A DNA stretch of 64,000 nucleotides from Pararge aegeria (lineage: Eukaryota > Arthropoda > Insecta > Lepidoptera > Nymphalidae): NCBI RefSeq assembly GCF_905163445.1, contig NC_053183.1, forward strand, positions 15,252,001 to 15,316,000, read 5' to 3'. A program made the position numbers and the translations under genes. Every line of letters begins with the position of its first letter. Within the stretch, counting starts at the first letter, position 1. The notes beneath the pieces are model-generated. The model had not been told where the DNA came from. It saw only the letters and a list, made by a program, of their open reading frames with translations, and searched no databases. Of the stretch, positions 1 through 9,160 are shown piece by piece.

Positions 1-1190
1 ACCTACGCAATTAGGTACATTCCATTTCTGCATGAAACTTCGAGCCACTGATAGCCATTCTCCATGTGTATTCGGCATCTGTAAAAAAAATTGTTTGTGA
101 TATTTGTGTGTTTAGTTCTAGTTATATGTATGTAAAATGTGTGTGAAGTTCCAGGTAGGGGAGAGTGGGTAACGGTGGATCAAGGGGTACAGTGGATCGA
201 ACGCGGCCTATATAATGCGCACATTTACACGATATAGCATTTTACGTTCTATTTTGTATTGCCCTTGACTCGCTACCGGGGTGCGACGGAAAAGTAAGTA
301 TGAAAGCAAAATATTTTGAAGTTTTAAAAATGTAATGCTGCAGTTTGTAAAAAGTATTTAATATGAATCAAAAGTCACATGGCGTCATCAGATATGACTA
401 TTTTTTTTAAAGAAAGGGAAATCCTTTCTTTAAAAAAATAGTCATATCTATAAACCTGAGAAAGGTAGCCCTAAGATTGCTATGGCAGTGTGTACCTTAT
501 TGATTTTGCTCAGGCTTTATTATAAAAACACATTCTAAAAGTGTTAAATTGTGGCAATATTTAGCTCTACAAAAAAGTTGATTCACTGTTACCCATTGCA
601 CTCTCCCCTACAGTATAAAATCAAATATTATAATTGTGTCTTGTACATGCCGTAACTGTGTGAATGTATGTGGTCTGTTTTGTTTTCTAATGTAGGTGTT
701 CAGTTTCTAACTACCTAATGTGTTACGGATATTTTGTACTTACCCTTAAATAATTGGATAATGTAGACACCAAAGTTTGACAAACATCTAGAATTATTAA
801 AGAAATAACTTGTGGAGACACTTTAAACAGTGTACCGAGTGAAAAATAAGAGTCTCCTGTAGCCAGGTATCTCAAAGTAATTGCTAGTCGATCGGAAGCT
901 GACACAGCATTTCTCCAGCGGGTGTCAGTTTTTGATATCATGGGTCCAGTTAAATTCAGTAATATTTCAAATTCTTCACTAGAGATCCTTAGAAAAGTGT
1001 TAAATTTCGAACGAATATTTCTTCGGTTTATGTCGTCCCTTCTAAAATCTTCAAGTATCGGGGACACATTAGGCCTATTTCGAAGACTTGGTCTGACCCA
1101 ATATCTTCGTTTGATTTTGCGGTTCTTTTTATGAATAATGACATACAACACTACACTTGCGATACACGCAACTATATCATAGTCCAACAT
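1..1190 (-). CDS. PIF/Harbinger transposase (HARBI1-like), N-terminal part in two exons, cut by window edge
   Basis: This reads as the start of a Harbinger-superfamily DDE transposase, which cuts and pastes its own element in the nucleus. Exon 1 (1190 down to 744) gives 149 residues starting at a Met. It holds the family's WVRPSL block (residues 31-36), a stretch RLAITLRYLATGDSY (101-115) and a helix-turn-helix-like LFKVSPQVIS (121-130). A consensus donor GTAAGT follows at 743-738. An acceptor with a T-rich tract ends at 79, and exon 2 (78 to 1) continues in phase 0 with MPNTHGEWLSVA and then WNVPNCVG, the block that precedes the first catalytic Asp in HARBI1-type nucleases. The two exons join without a stop. 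The catalytic triad lies beyond position 1, so activity cannot be judged. It could be a domesticated copy, but TIR-like DNA upstream argues for a transposon. Motif assignment is from family knowledge; splicing is inferred. Confidence 0.85.
158..608. mobile_element. 451-bp MITE with TA target duplication (Tc1/mariner type) inside the Harbinger intron
   Basis: Terminal inverted repeats start GGGGAGAGTG on both ends. The longer match GGGTAACNGTGNATC is also inverted, with a 4-bp insertion in the right arm. TA dinucleotides flank at 156-157 and 609-610, the Tc1/mariner signature. There is no coding capacity. The autonomous partner is not in the window. Confidence 0.75.
390..449. repeat. 27/28-bp palindrome in the centre of the intronic MITE
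   Basis: The arms AGATATGACTA(T)8AAAGAAAGG and its complement are separated by 5 nt. They differ only by one T in the homopolymer. The palindrome lies near the middle of the MITE and may form a strong RNA hairpin in the intron. Confidence 0.85.
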
Positions 1191-1265
1191 CTTTCGATTC
1201 TACGTACACGACTAATTTCAACGAAAGTCACAACACTACTGCGTAAATTGCAACCGCGACTGCAG

Positions 1266-1350
1266 GCCGCCGGTAAAGCCGGCGGCAAAGTCAGCGGCAA
1301 GGCGGTCTGAAAGTCGGCGGCAAACCCGGCGGCATAAGCCGGCGGCATGT
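1266..1350. repeat. GC-rich subterminal repeats of the Harbinger element
   Basis: Roughly six degenerate copies of a CSGCGGCAAA-like unit occur in a block far richer in GC than its surroundings. They sit just inside the presumed terminus, where Harbinger transposase or its Myb-like partner would bind. The binding role is inferred. Confidence 0.6.
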
Positions 1351-1362
1351 GTGGATGCGCCA

Positions 1363-1647
1363 TTAGGATTCATTGATTCCATTCATTAAATCAATCATTC
1401 GGAATGTGGTGATGCTGTAGGGTTAGTTTGATTCGTAACATTTGGTTATTTAATACGCTACCAAACAATCGGTATTGAAAAACAAACTATAACAAAGCGT
1501 ATCAAAGGCCGTAGGCGTACAATTTTGGAAAAGTCAATACAGACTGTTAGGCATACTTTGTTTAATCATTTACATTAAAATAAGAGATTTTTTTATAGAA
1601 TTCACCTTTCTAATTTATCATTATTTATGTCTGTCACCTAATTATTC
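1363..1647. other. No feature seen
   Basis: AT-rich DNA outside the Harbinger terminus. I see no open frame, repeat match or splice pair here. Confidence 0.5.
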
Positions 1648-1760
1648 ATGACCTACAGCTGGGCATAGCTCCCACACATATCCTTATAATAGGTGCAAGG
1701 AGGGACATAGCGCTAACAACCACCACGCTGCGAATTCAATGCAGGTGGGCGGGCTTCTAG
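1648..1760 (-). mobile_element. RTE-like LINE or SINE 3' end, decayed
   Basis: The string CATGACCTACAGCTGGGCATA followed later by CCACCACGCTG resembles the terminal segment shared by RTE elements and SINE-A in this window, in reverse orientation. It is too decayed to assign a subfamily. Confidence 0.4.
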
Positions 1761-2299
1761 ATAACCAATTCGACTCATTACCGTAAATACGAATAGGTAC
1801 ATAGGAAAACTGGTATTTGCACTTCCTTTCCATTTCTTTGCCTTAGACGAGTCTAAACAGTGACCCTAGTTTTCAGTACGGTTACTGAAAGTCACACGTG
1901 TATACGCTATGGGTGTATATCTGAAATAATATTTTCAATACGTTACAGTATCGTGAGGTTGATTTTGCAGTAGTTTTCAAATTTTAACACTAGATTCCAT
2001 TTTATCAACCTGTATCATAAAAATAATGGGTTCGAGTTTTGTTTGTACGGTCTCTGTTTTTTCATAATACAGCCGCACTTTACCGAAATGTTTGCTCTAT
2101 GCCGCTTTTATTAAACCGCAAAGCTAAGCGTTATCGATTTTAATATATTTTCAATTCTGCATGTATTCTCTTTTATTGCTGTAGTAGCCTGTTTTATTAT
2201 TTTTAGAAGGTTACGAATATGTATGGTATATTCGTTACCTTTGGAATTACACTATAACTGCCTTTACATTTATTTATTGGGAGATGGTGATAACAAAAA
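1761..2299. other. No feature seen
   Basis: AT-rich sequence without a recognisable repeat or exon. A short A tract at 2295-2305 leads into the LINE tail that follows. Confidence 0.45.
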
Positions 2300-2492
2300 A
2301 AAAAACACCCGGCTAGGTTTGTTGTGGGCTTCTTCTTAGACCAGGACGCGTTTGGAACCCTCGTAGCTTTAGTTTAAGTTTACGAATGTGGTTATCGCCA
2401 TCATCTCACTACCGTGTAATTCTTATGTACGCATCAAAAGTGCCACCTATGGGCCTACTTGAATAAAGATATTTTTGACTTTGACTTTGACT
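2300..2492 (+). mobile_element. LINE 3' end, L4 family, with (TTTGAC)n tail
   Basis: The segment GGTTTGTTGTGGGCTTCTTC, GGAACCCTCGTAGCTTTAG and an AATAAAGAT signal lead to three TTTGACT units at 2472-2492. An inverted second copy sits at 17198-17302. Copies that share a 3' end and a short tandem tail are typical of non-LTR retrotransposons; the clade is not determined. Confidence 0.65.
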
Positions 2493-3313
2493 TACGTTTC
2501 CTGTTATAATCAATATTTTTGGAACTTAGTAGGCAGAATGAAGTATTCCAACATTGGCAGTTCTATAACATCGATATTAATAATGCTTTATATTTCACTT
2601 AACCTCGTTCGGTTGCTTAATATTATTACAGTGAACACAAGGCAAACATAATATGGAGTTTATATAAGAAGAGTTATGATTAAATTAGGATGCCTACCGC
2701 AGTTTTCTTTGGGACTGTGTGATCTTTGTAAACTAAAACTTAGTACAGACACGAATGTTATCATTATTATCATTTGAATAGCAGGTACCTATGTAATGAG
2801 TGTAACATTAATTAAGTTACAATTACGTATGAGTTTTACACTACATTTATGCATCTTGTAGTTACCTTACCCCTTCTGCTTCTGCTGGCCAGGTCACCAG
2901 GTGACTGAACCATGGGGTTTAGACTGTATGAGACCAATCTGACCACCATGCCTCCCGGTGGCGCAGTGGTATCCATGAGTATATTAACTCATAAAAAAAG
3001 GTATGTGAGTAGCACGACACCTCATAGGCAGCATATACGCTGCTCTAATGCCAGCTATTAACGTGATCCGGGAAGAGTATATAACACACACGAGTATCCT
3101 AACTCAATCTGGTACTAAAATCTTTTTGACAGATAATTAAAATTACAAAAAAAAATTGCCGTATTTTAGAGCTCGTTGTTGGACAGGTTAGCCACAGAAA
3201 CGTAAACATTTAAATTCATTTTCGGAGCAATGATAAAAGACTATGGAGCGCTAATTTGTTACAAATCAGATAGGATTATATCAAGGTCGAGCGGGTAGAG
3301 AAACTCTCTTTAA
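2493..3313. other. Unassigned stretch with a tRNA-like A box
   Basis: Around 2952-2972 the string CCGGTGGCGCAGTGGTA resembles a polymerase III A box, but no matching B box follows at tRNA spacing. The piece at 2880-2960 looks like an unidentified dispersed repeat. The rest is AT-rich and featureless. Confidence 0.35.
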
Positions 3314-3520
3314 TTGCTGGGAAAATGGGTCAAAAAGAAGCAAGTCAACAAAGAAATTTACGATTTAATGAAAAAGAGTGAAGATAAACCATTACACTTT
3401 CGCGAAGTAATGAAAAAGAGGTTGAATTTTGTCTGGGAAGGAGTTTGTATCTATAGCAATAAAACTGCAGATACCGTAGATTCAGCATATTACAGCAGCA
3501 CTCACACCGAATCGTGTTAG
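3314..3520 (+). CDS. Unrecognised 68-residue open frame
   Basis: A Lys-rich open frame with a run like VNKEIYDLMKKSEDKPLHF. I do not recognise it and see no flanking splice sites or neighbouring coding sequence. In AT-rich intronic DNA a frame of this length is readily expected by chance. It is listed only because its composition is somewhat protein-like. Confidence 0.1.
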   Translation: MLGKWVKKKQVNKEIYDLMKKSEDKPLHFREVMKKRLNFVWEGVCIYSNKTADTVDSAYYSSTHTESC

Positions 3521-4277
3521 CAATTACCTACTTTAGTTTATTGCAAACACGTTTGTATCGGAAACTACGTAGTACCTACTCTTCTATTCTGTGTCGTAAT
3601 AAAGAACGCAGCAATTTTCGTAAAATTATATTCTAAATGCATTTAGGGCCATAGGAAATACTTATCCATTCAGTGTATAGGTAATATCCAATACCTAACT
3701 ATAAAAGAGTGCTGTAGCTGACTGACAGACAACCTACAGCCTAAACGGCAGAAATATTCTGAAAGTTAAAGTTAAATTTGCTCTAAAAGGGGTTCAATAG
3801 AGGGTAAAAGTACGTATAAAATTGAATTTTAGTCATTTTTCAAATGTAATCCATAAATCTTGGTATTTGGTTGCAAAATAAGAAATAAAACACATGTTTT
3901 ATATTCTTTGAGATAACACCTTGTATGAAGCTCATTCGTTCACGTTATAAAGACATATATTCAACGCAATCTTAGTTGCTGTTGCGACCGCTAGTTTTAT
4001 TATACTAGCCCTCATATTATACATTCAATTTTCTTGCCTATGTTATGATAAGTCAAACTTAGTGACAAGGTACGCAAGAAATGTATTAGAGTTAGCTATA
4101 AGGTTGCAGATTGAGAGGATAGGAAAATAGTTCAGAATTAACAGATACCCAAAAGGTGAAAAAGTGCGTTTCCATAGCTACAAAGAAGAGAACGACGTAA
4201 AACCACCTGCACAGCTAGCTAAAGTAGAAGACAAAAATTATATTTCCTGAGGGCCAGTTTTTAATACGTTACGTATA
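3521..4277. other. No feature seen
   Basis: AT-rich DNA with no open frame of note. Position 4240 onward begins a partial MITE-X copy. Confidence 0.45.
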
Positions 4278-4362
4278 CGTTAATTTTATCCCTTGTCTGG
4301 ATAAAATTAACGTGTCCTATAAACACGGAAAAGGGGAATTGGAGAAGTTTACCTCCTTTAAT
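4240..4362 (+). mobile_element. MITE-X, partial copy
   Basis: Matches the other MITE-X copies (8701-9160 and 15121-15353) in CCTTGTCTGGATAAAATTAA and in GGAGAAGTTTACCTCC. A 14-bp-arm hairpin (4278-4312, loop CTTGTCT) is internal. Both termini are lost. Confidence 0.6.
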
Positions 4363-4365
4363 TCA

Positions 4366-4640
4366 TGACCATCATAATATTAACCCATTACCGGCCCACC
4401 ACTGGGCACCGCATCTCACAATGAGTTAAGGCCGAGGTCTACCACGCTGGCGCAGTGTGTTTGTGGACTCCACACAACTTAGAGACCATTATGTAGAACT
4501 CTCACGATGTTTCCTTCACCGTTGAAGCAAGTGATATCTGAATTACTTAAAACGCACATAACTTAGAAAACTTAGAGGTGCTGGGATTCGAACTCGGCCC
4601 CCCGAAAGTGAGGTTCAGCTCCTTCCTACCCTGCAATTGC
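4366..4640 (-). mobile_element. SINE-A, near full length
   Basis: The tRNA-like head lies at the high-coordinate end (B box GGGATTCGAACTCGG read on the plus strand). The tail lies at the low end with CATCATAATATTAACCCATTA. The middle carries the family's GAAGCAAGTGATAT and GCACATAACTTAGAAAA strings. It is the nearest repeat downstream of the glypican-like exon. Confidence 0.85.
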
Positions 4641-4781
4641 AGCTTCCTACCCTGCATGCAGCGCTTCGTTGTTCATTCGTTCGCACCGATTGTCGTGGTA
4701 TACATGTACTTATTTATATATAAAAGCCGACCCTAAATAATAACGATTAAAGATAAGGCTAAATAAATTAAATAAAGTTAC

Positions 4782-4925
4782 CTTGCAGCGTTCGTTTGGT
4801 TGCTAGCAGTAACTCCGAGATGGGCCGCAATGCGGTCGCGACGCGCTGCTCTGCTGTCCGTCGGAGAACATTCCTCAGCTGTGTTTCTCTACCTCGGCCG
4901 CAGCACTGTCCACCACATACTGAAC
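4782..4925 (-). CDS. Glypican-like exon (Dally/Dally-like type)
   Basis: Glypicans are GPI-anchored heparan sulfate proteoglycans at the cell surface that shape Wnt, Hedgehog and BMP gradients. On the minus strand a pyrimidine-containing acceptor GTCCTCAG (4933-4926) opens the exon, and AAG|GTAACT (donor from 4781) closes it. One of three frames is open throughout: 2 nt, 47 codons, 1 nt. It begins SVCGGQCCGRGRE, then LRNVLRRTAE and ISELLLATKRTLQ. The Cys-x3-Cys-Cys cluster followed by an acidic-basic residue and an amphipathic helix with spaced Leu matches the N-terminal Cys-rich/helical region of glypicans, and GG before the CC pair fits the insect members. GC content is clearly above the flanks. 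The preceding exon (signal peptide) and later exons are not found in the window. Dally versus Dlp cannot be decided here. An alternative acceptor TTCAG 6 nt inside would trim two residues. Confidence 0.72.
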
Positions 4926-5273
4926 CTGAGGACAAATTCATAGATATATTATAAGTGCAACGGTGTGTCTATTTTTTTACATTTTTTTGTTTCTTTATTA
5001 ATGTTTATTTTTATTTATTTATTAAAGGAACACCAACAGCTATTACACTATACATATCAAAGGAAATAATAATAATAATATCGTTTATTTCTTTTGTCAT
5101 AATTACACATATAATGAGTTGACGAACTGGCTATCCTAGTTAGATTTTATCTGTGTTTAAGATAACCTCGCCCTCGGAATACATAGACAGATTGAAATTA
5201 AGACATGCCTATTATGTAGCTTTAATTGTAACTTTAAAAAAAAGGTTAATAATAAAAATAGTTAGTAAAGTGT

Positions 5274-5276
<3 letters not shown>
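4926..5276. other. Intronic DNA with a possible LINE tail
   Basis: Immediately upstream of the glypican-like exon acceptor. At 4990-5050 a TTTATTTATTTATTAAAGGAA run followed by CACCAACAGCTATTACAC looks like the reverse of a LINE 3' tail. Nothing else was recognised. Confidence 0.4.

Positions 5277-5325
<49 letters not shown>
5277..5325. repeat. (TG)n microsatellite
   Basis: About 24 uninterrupted TG units. It is the longest simple repeat in the window and probably polymorphic. Confidence 0.98.
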
Positions 5326-5330
<5 letters not shown>

Positions 5331-5510
5331 TTTTGGGAGAATATTTAGTAAAAATGTTACAAATATTGTGTTTCTAATCAGTGTGACTAGCCGCTTAAAG
5401 GTGTGCACAAAGTAAACCACTGCCAAACTCTCGGTCCTCGACTGAAATAAATCAGATACAGCTCTAACATGACATGAATAATTCAAATCAAGTGACACCT
5501 GTCACTATAG

Positions 5511-5595
5511 CGTAGCGTAGGTAGGCACTATGCTTGTGTCGGTCTTTTATCTTCAATAGGGTTGTCATAAGTAAACGCTCAGAATGTTTTGGATT
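5511..5595. repeat. Dispersed repeat D3, copy 1
   Basis: Contains CGTAGCGTAGGTAGG, then TGTCGGTCTTTTATCTTCA, then AGGGTTGTCATAAGTAAACG. An inverted copy with the same order of blocks is at 58959-59046. Family unknown. Confidence 0.75.
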
Positions 5596-6296
5596 ACTTT
5601 GTGTGTGAAAATAAATATGCTAATTTCGATTTAATATTTTTACAGGGTGATTTCTTATGAAAGATACTAATGTTTCCTTTAACAGTATTTCATTATTCGG
5701 TTACACGTTATACACGCATGGTTTCACAGCTAAATCGGTTGTGGCGAAATTTGGTACAGAGGTGGGAAGATGGAGAATGCAAGATCCTACAAACATACAT
5801 AATAATTTACAGCCGTAGCCAAATAGCACTTCGCAATGACTTTTGTTAAACTAAAAAGTCCTGGCAATTGCGACTGGAAAAACAATTAATAGAAGTTATA
5901 ACTAATGAACATAAAATAACCATATTACGCTGAGATGTCAAAACATTGGAACTATTTAATCTCATTAGTAAAGAGTCCGTCCTAGCGGAACATGGAAAGG
6001 TAATATCTTTGATAATAAGATTTTATATTAGGTATCTATATTTTCCACGGTAGCGGGTAATTATAACAGATTGAGAAAATCGTTTCCCTAATTAATACTT
6101 CTATAAAAATTATTAGATTAGTGTTTTCACGCGACTTTGTCCGTCTGTCTCATACAAACTTTATGTTTTATTTTACACAACTAACCTACCCATCCTGACC
6201 CACCAAACCGCTCATTTAACTTCTTTTTCTTTATTTAAATTTATATTCATGTTTGTGGATGCCTATGTATTTATTATGAATATTCGTATATTCTTG
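5596..6296. other. No clear feature
   Basis: AT-rich. Around 6118-6170 the string TTTTCACGCGACTTTGTCCG may be the worn end of a Helitron-like repeat. No open frame of note. Confidence 0.4.
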
Positions 6297-6432
6297 CAGC
6301 TGTTCCTTACTGTCAGGGTTGCCTCTAAGAGATTGCTTGTAGCAATAAGGCCGCTTTTTGCATGCCTACAATTTGTTGTTGTTTACTACTTTTTTAATTT
6401 ACATTTTGATGTTTGTGTGCAATAAAGTATTT
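6297..6432 (+). mobile_element. LINE 3' end, L2 family
   Basis: Contains GAGATTGCTTGTAGCAATAAG, then GGCCGCTTTTTGCATG, and ends near GTGCAATAAAGTA. The GATTGC...GCAATA pair forms a small hairpin kept in every copy, and AATAAA serves as the polyadenylation signal. Confidence 0.7.
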
Positions 6433-6639
6433 GTTCTTTGTCTCAAATTTATTTTCAAAAATAAAGTTCAAAATTCAAAATTCAATATTATGTTTGTTAT
6501 ATATTTATATATATTATGTATATTTTCTATTTATATATCATGTAGGTATATTTTATATATTACGTATATTTATTTAAATTATATATGTATTTGTATCTTT
6601 ACATTTTGGTATTTATGTATATCTATCAACACTCTTGGC

Positions 6640-6789
6640 ACTATCCCGTTCTCTTGCTGTAAGTCCTATCTACAAAGGTTGCCTGTAAGAGATTGCTTGC
6701 AGCAATAAGGCCGCCTTTGCATGTCTACATTGTGTACTGTATACTCCTTACTGTTTCTTTTCCTGTATGTTATACGTGCAATAAAGTGT
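6640..6789 (+). mobile_element. LINE 3' end, L2 family, ending in a TTC repeat
   Basis: Same block as 6297-6432 in the same orientation (GAGATTGCTTGCAGCAATAAG, GGCCGCCTTTGCATG, GTGCAATAAAGTG). The AATAAAG is followed directly by a TTC microsatellite, consistent with a simple-repeat tail. Confidence 0.75.
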
Positions 6790-6816
6790 TTCTTCTTCTT
6801 CTTCTTCTTCTTCTTC
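6790..6816. repeat. (TTC)9 microsatellite
   Basis: Nine perfect TTC units at the junction between the L2 tail and the inverted L3 tail. Confidence 0.95.
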
Positions 6817-6968
6817 ATTTATTTCAAGTAGGCCTTCTACGAGTATATAACCAATTTTGAAACGTCGAGTTTGTATGTTTGTAGTTACTCTACCACCGAT
6901 ACGGAAAGCAGATTCTAACGAGAAGAGCCGACAAGAAACTGAGTAGTTGCTCTTTTCCAACATCAACA
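6817..6968 (-). mobile_element. LINE 3' end, L3 family
   Basis: Read in reverse it gives AACTACTCAGTTTCTTGTCG, CGGTGGTAGAGTAACTACAA and AAGGCCTACTTGAAATAAATG. Other copies are at 18458, 19272 and 23740. It abuts the TTC repeat tail to tail with L2. Confidence 0.7.
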
Positions 6969-7463
6969 TTTACAATCATTTTTCTATCTTGCAGGAGATG
7001 AGAGCGAGGCTGGCTGCTTCCAATCTTCCTTGTCATTAAGAAATTCATCAAATGAATAGTAGTTTAAATCGTGTATTAGGTATGTAACATTATGTATTGT
7101 GCTGAATAAATTGAATTAAGATAGGAGACCTTTGCCAGAAATGGGACGTTAATAGGCCAGGAATGATAGGGATAAATATTCTGATTTGATAAATATTTGT
7201 ATTTGTATGTATTCGTCTGTTCTCAAAATATCTGATGCCGAAATTTTCCAAGAGAGTCTACGTTTGAATAATCTTTGTCCCGAAAAGGATATTTAAGTAA
7301 ATCAAGCGTAAATTCATAATCCTTTAGACCCTTGGAGGTTTCCGGCCACAAAGGTCAATCTAATTACTGCTTCATTTAACATTTGAAGCTTTGAAAACAT
7401 CTCACCGTCCACTCATTATTTAATCCCTTCAGATTTAAGAGCCTCTCTTACACTCATTTAACG
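6969..7463. other. No feature seen
   Basis: AT-rich unique-looking DNA with no frame or repeat match. Confidence 0.45.
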
Positions 7464-7737
7464 CTTATGGCGCAGTGGTTATAGTGCTGTGGCTTTATCG
7501 AGGTCCTAGGTTCGATCCCCGTTAGGGGCATATCCAGATTCTATAATTCCTGAATTTTCCCTGGTCTTGTTTGCTGGGAGGCTTCGGCCGTATTTATTTA
7601 CCTCCCTATAGAAAAAGAAAATTTTGCGATCAGGTACGATTATGCGTAGAACCTGATTTAATGCCATTCCAACTGTTTAGCCCGCTACCATTTTAGACGG
7701 CATAACCACTTACCATTAGGTGGCATTGCAGTCAATA
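7464..7737 (+). mobile_element. SINE-B, near full length
   Basis: The tRNA-like head has an A box in TTATGGCGCAGTGGTTATAG and a B box in AGGTTCGATCCCCG. The body has GGGAGGCTTCGGCCGT and the 3' part has TTTAGCCCGCTACCATTTTAGA. It resembles the tRNA-derived SINEs abundant in butterflies; eight further pieces occur in the window. Confidence 0.85.
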
Positions 7738-7920
7738 TTATGTAAAATAAGCTAAATTTGCTATACTCCGCGAATAGCAGCAGAATCTGTATGGTGTAAT
7801 TTATAATTACTTCAATCCGTATACTCCACACCAAACAGATCCTCAGCAATGTACTCTCTACGCACGTTTCGCTGCGAAACCGGAGCATCCTCAGGATGCA
7901 AGCTCGGAGCAATTATATCT
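7738..7920 (-). repeat. Dispersed repeat D2
   Basis: In reverse it contains GGAGTATACGGATTGAAGTAA, TAAATTACACCATACAGATT and TCGCGGAGTATAGCAAATT. It shares these with 28910-29035, 47555-47672 and 43560-43640. Probably a retrotransposon untranslated region; clade unknown. Confidence 0.6.
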
Positions 7921-7928
7921 CCTGAAAG

Positions 7929-7968
7929 TGTAAAGAAGGTCTTTTCACCTCAAAAGACCTTCTTTACA
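7929..7968. repeat. Perfect 17-bp-arm palindrome
   Basis: TGTAAAGAAGGTCTTTT and its exact complement are separated by 6 nt (CACCTC). No other copy was noticed. Confidence 0.9.
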
Positions 7969-8437
7969 TTTTTAGATCAAACATAATATAACATTTCGAA
8001 TTAACGTATGCCTTCCTCTTCTCGGAAAGCTGAAACAGGATAGACGACCGTGTACTTTAGTAAGTAGGTCTAATAACCATAAAGATTCGCGTAAAACCAG
8101 TAAGTGGGTCGTATAGACTCGCGACAGGTGGTACTGACGAGGGTCCACCTACTTAATCGTTTATTAAAATAAATTCAATAAATCTTTGATAACCTAGTTA
8201 GAACAAGTTCAACTAACTATCCTAACAAATTCGTGATTAGATTTTATGAAGTTATTTTTGCGAATGAAGATGTATTAAAATAGTAGTTCCACGTTTTAAT
8301 TCGCCAAAATTTTGGTTTGTTTCGCAAACATAGATGCGAAAAATAGATGCTTTAAAATTGCAGTTTTTTGATTGATTTACTGAATTTTATAATAAGTTAA
8401 TTTATGCAATTTATAAATCACCTGTTCATAAGGTCAC
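7969..8437. other. No feature seen
   Basis: AT-rich, without recognisable coding or repeat sequence. Confidence 0.45.
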
Positions 8438-8600
8438 ATGTCTGACAGTTCTCCATTAACTTTAGGCACTCCTCAAAGGCGTGTGAAATCTACCTATCCG
8501 CACTTGGCCAGCGTGTTGGACTACGTCCAACCCCTTTCTCATTCCGATTGGAGGGTCACCCTCCGTATCATGTAGTGGGACGGTAAAGGTTTGATAATTT
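8438..8600 (+). mobile_element. SINE-A, 3' part only
   Basis: Starts within the GACAGTTCTCCAT block and runs through CCGCACTTGGCCAGCGTGTTGG to TAGTGGGACGGTAAAGG and TTGATAA. The tRNA-like head is missing, as expected for a 5'-truncated retroposon. Confidence 0.75.
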
Positions 8601-8700
8601 AATTAAAATAACTCTTTCGTTTGAACTCAATAACCTTAAGCAGGTAAAATTTAAAGGGAAATATGGAAAGGTCAGCTATGTTGATTGTTTAAGATCCAGC

Positions 8701-9160
8701 AGGGCTAGAACGGGCAGGAAATAAAAATTATATCCCCTAACAAGATAAAAATTAACGTTTCCACCTCCTAAAGCCCGGGAACATGGAATAGGAGAAGTTT
8801 ACCTCGGTTTATTATTACACATATTATTTGGATATTATTTAGACTTGCGCGCCAGGGCTTTGAGATTTGATAAAGATGAATTTTTATTTATTTATTCAAA
8901 CTCTTTATTTGTACACCACACACAGGAAAATAAATGACGAATAGAGAGAAATACAAAAACTGGAGTACAAGACAAAAGGCGGCCTTATCGCTTAAAAGCG
9001 ATCTCTGCCAGGCAACCTTAGGATTAGGACAACAAGAGAGAACAATAAAAAAATAAAATAAAATAAATATAAAAATAATAAACTAATATATTTTATGAAA
9101 TCCTTTCCTGTCCTAATCCTTTCCCTGGGGATATAATTGTCTCCTGCCCATGCTAGCCGT
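8701..9160. mobile_element. MITE-X, full length but interrupted by a LINE tail
   Basis: The left end AGGGCTAGAACGGGCAGG and the inverted right end CCTGCCCATGCTAGCCGT form the TIRs. ATATCCCC also recurs inverted just inside. An L2 LINE tail occupies about 8881-9112, splitting the MITE between its GATAAAG and TCCTTTCCC segments. Superfamily not determined. Confidence 0.65.
8881..9112 (-). mobile_element. L2 LINE tail inserted into MITE-X
   Basis: In plus orientation: TTTATTTATTTATTCAAACTC, then TTTGTACACCACACACAGG, then GGCGGCCTTATCGCTTAAAAG. This is the reverse of the L2 3' end. It is younger than the MITE it interrupts. Confidence 0.7.

Larger units (their letters stand above)
79..743 (-). 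other. Intron of the Harbinger transposase gene
   Basis: A donor GTAAGT (743-738) and an acceptor with an uninterrupted T tract then ACAG (ending at 79) bound 665 bp. Most of it is a separate MITE (158-608), so the original intron was probably about 210 bp. Exon phase is 0 on both sides. Confidence 0.75.
1..1362 (-). mobile_element. PIF/Harbinger DNA transposon, 5' part (continues beyond window)
   Basis: The split transposase gene is preceded, at higher coordinates, by a GC-rich terminal block. Read on the minus strand the element would begin TGGCGCATCCACACATGCCG next to a TAA trinucleotide, and Harbinger elements duplicate TWA targets. The other terminus is outside the window, so the TIR and target duplication are unconfirmed. 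Confidence 0.6.

Noticed and set aside
1172..1363. Ala/Pro-rich minus-strand frame
   Set aside because: It is the translation of the GC-rich subterminal repeats of the Harbinger element.
2880..2990. Possible minus-strand exon with GGGGTAAGG donor
   Set aside because: The open frame lacks a good acceptor and any glypican-like sequence, and looks like a dispersed repeat.
5262..5498. Minus frame with a His-Thr repeat
   Set aside because: Produced by reading through the TG microsatellite.
6358..6708. 116-residue hydrophobic plus frame
   Set aside because: Tyr/Ile-rich translation of AT-rich DNA and two LINE tails; no protein features.
7464..7535. tRNA-like sequence with A and B boxes
   Set aside because: No cloverleaf closure; the same sequence continues into the SINE-B body found in other copies.
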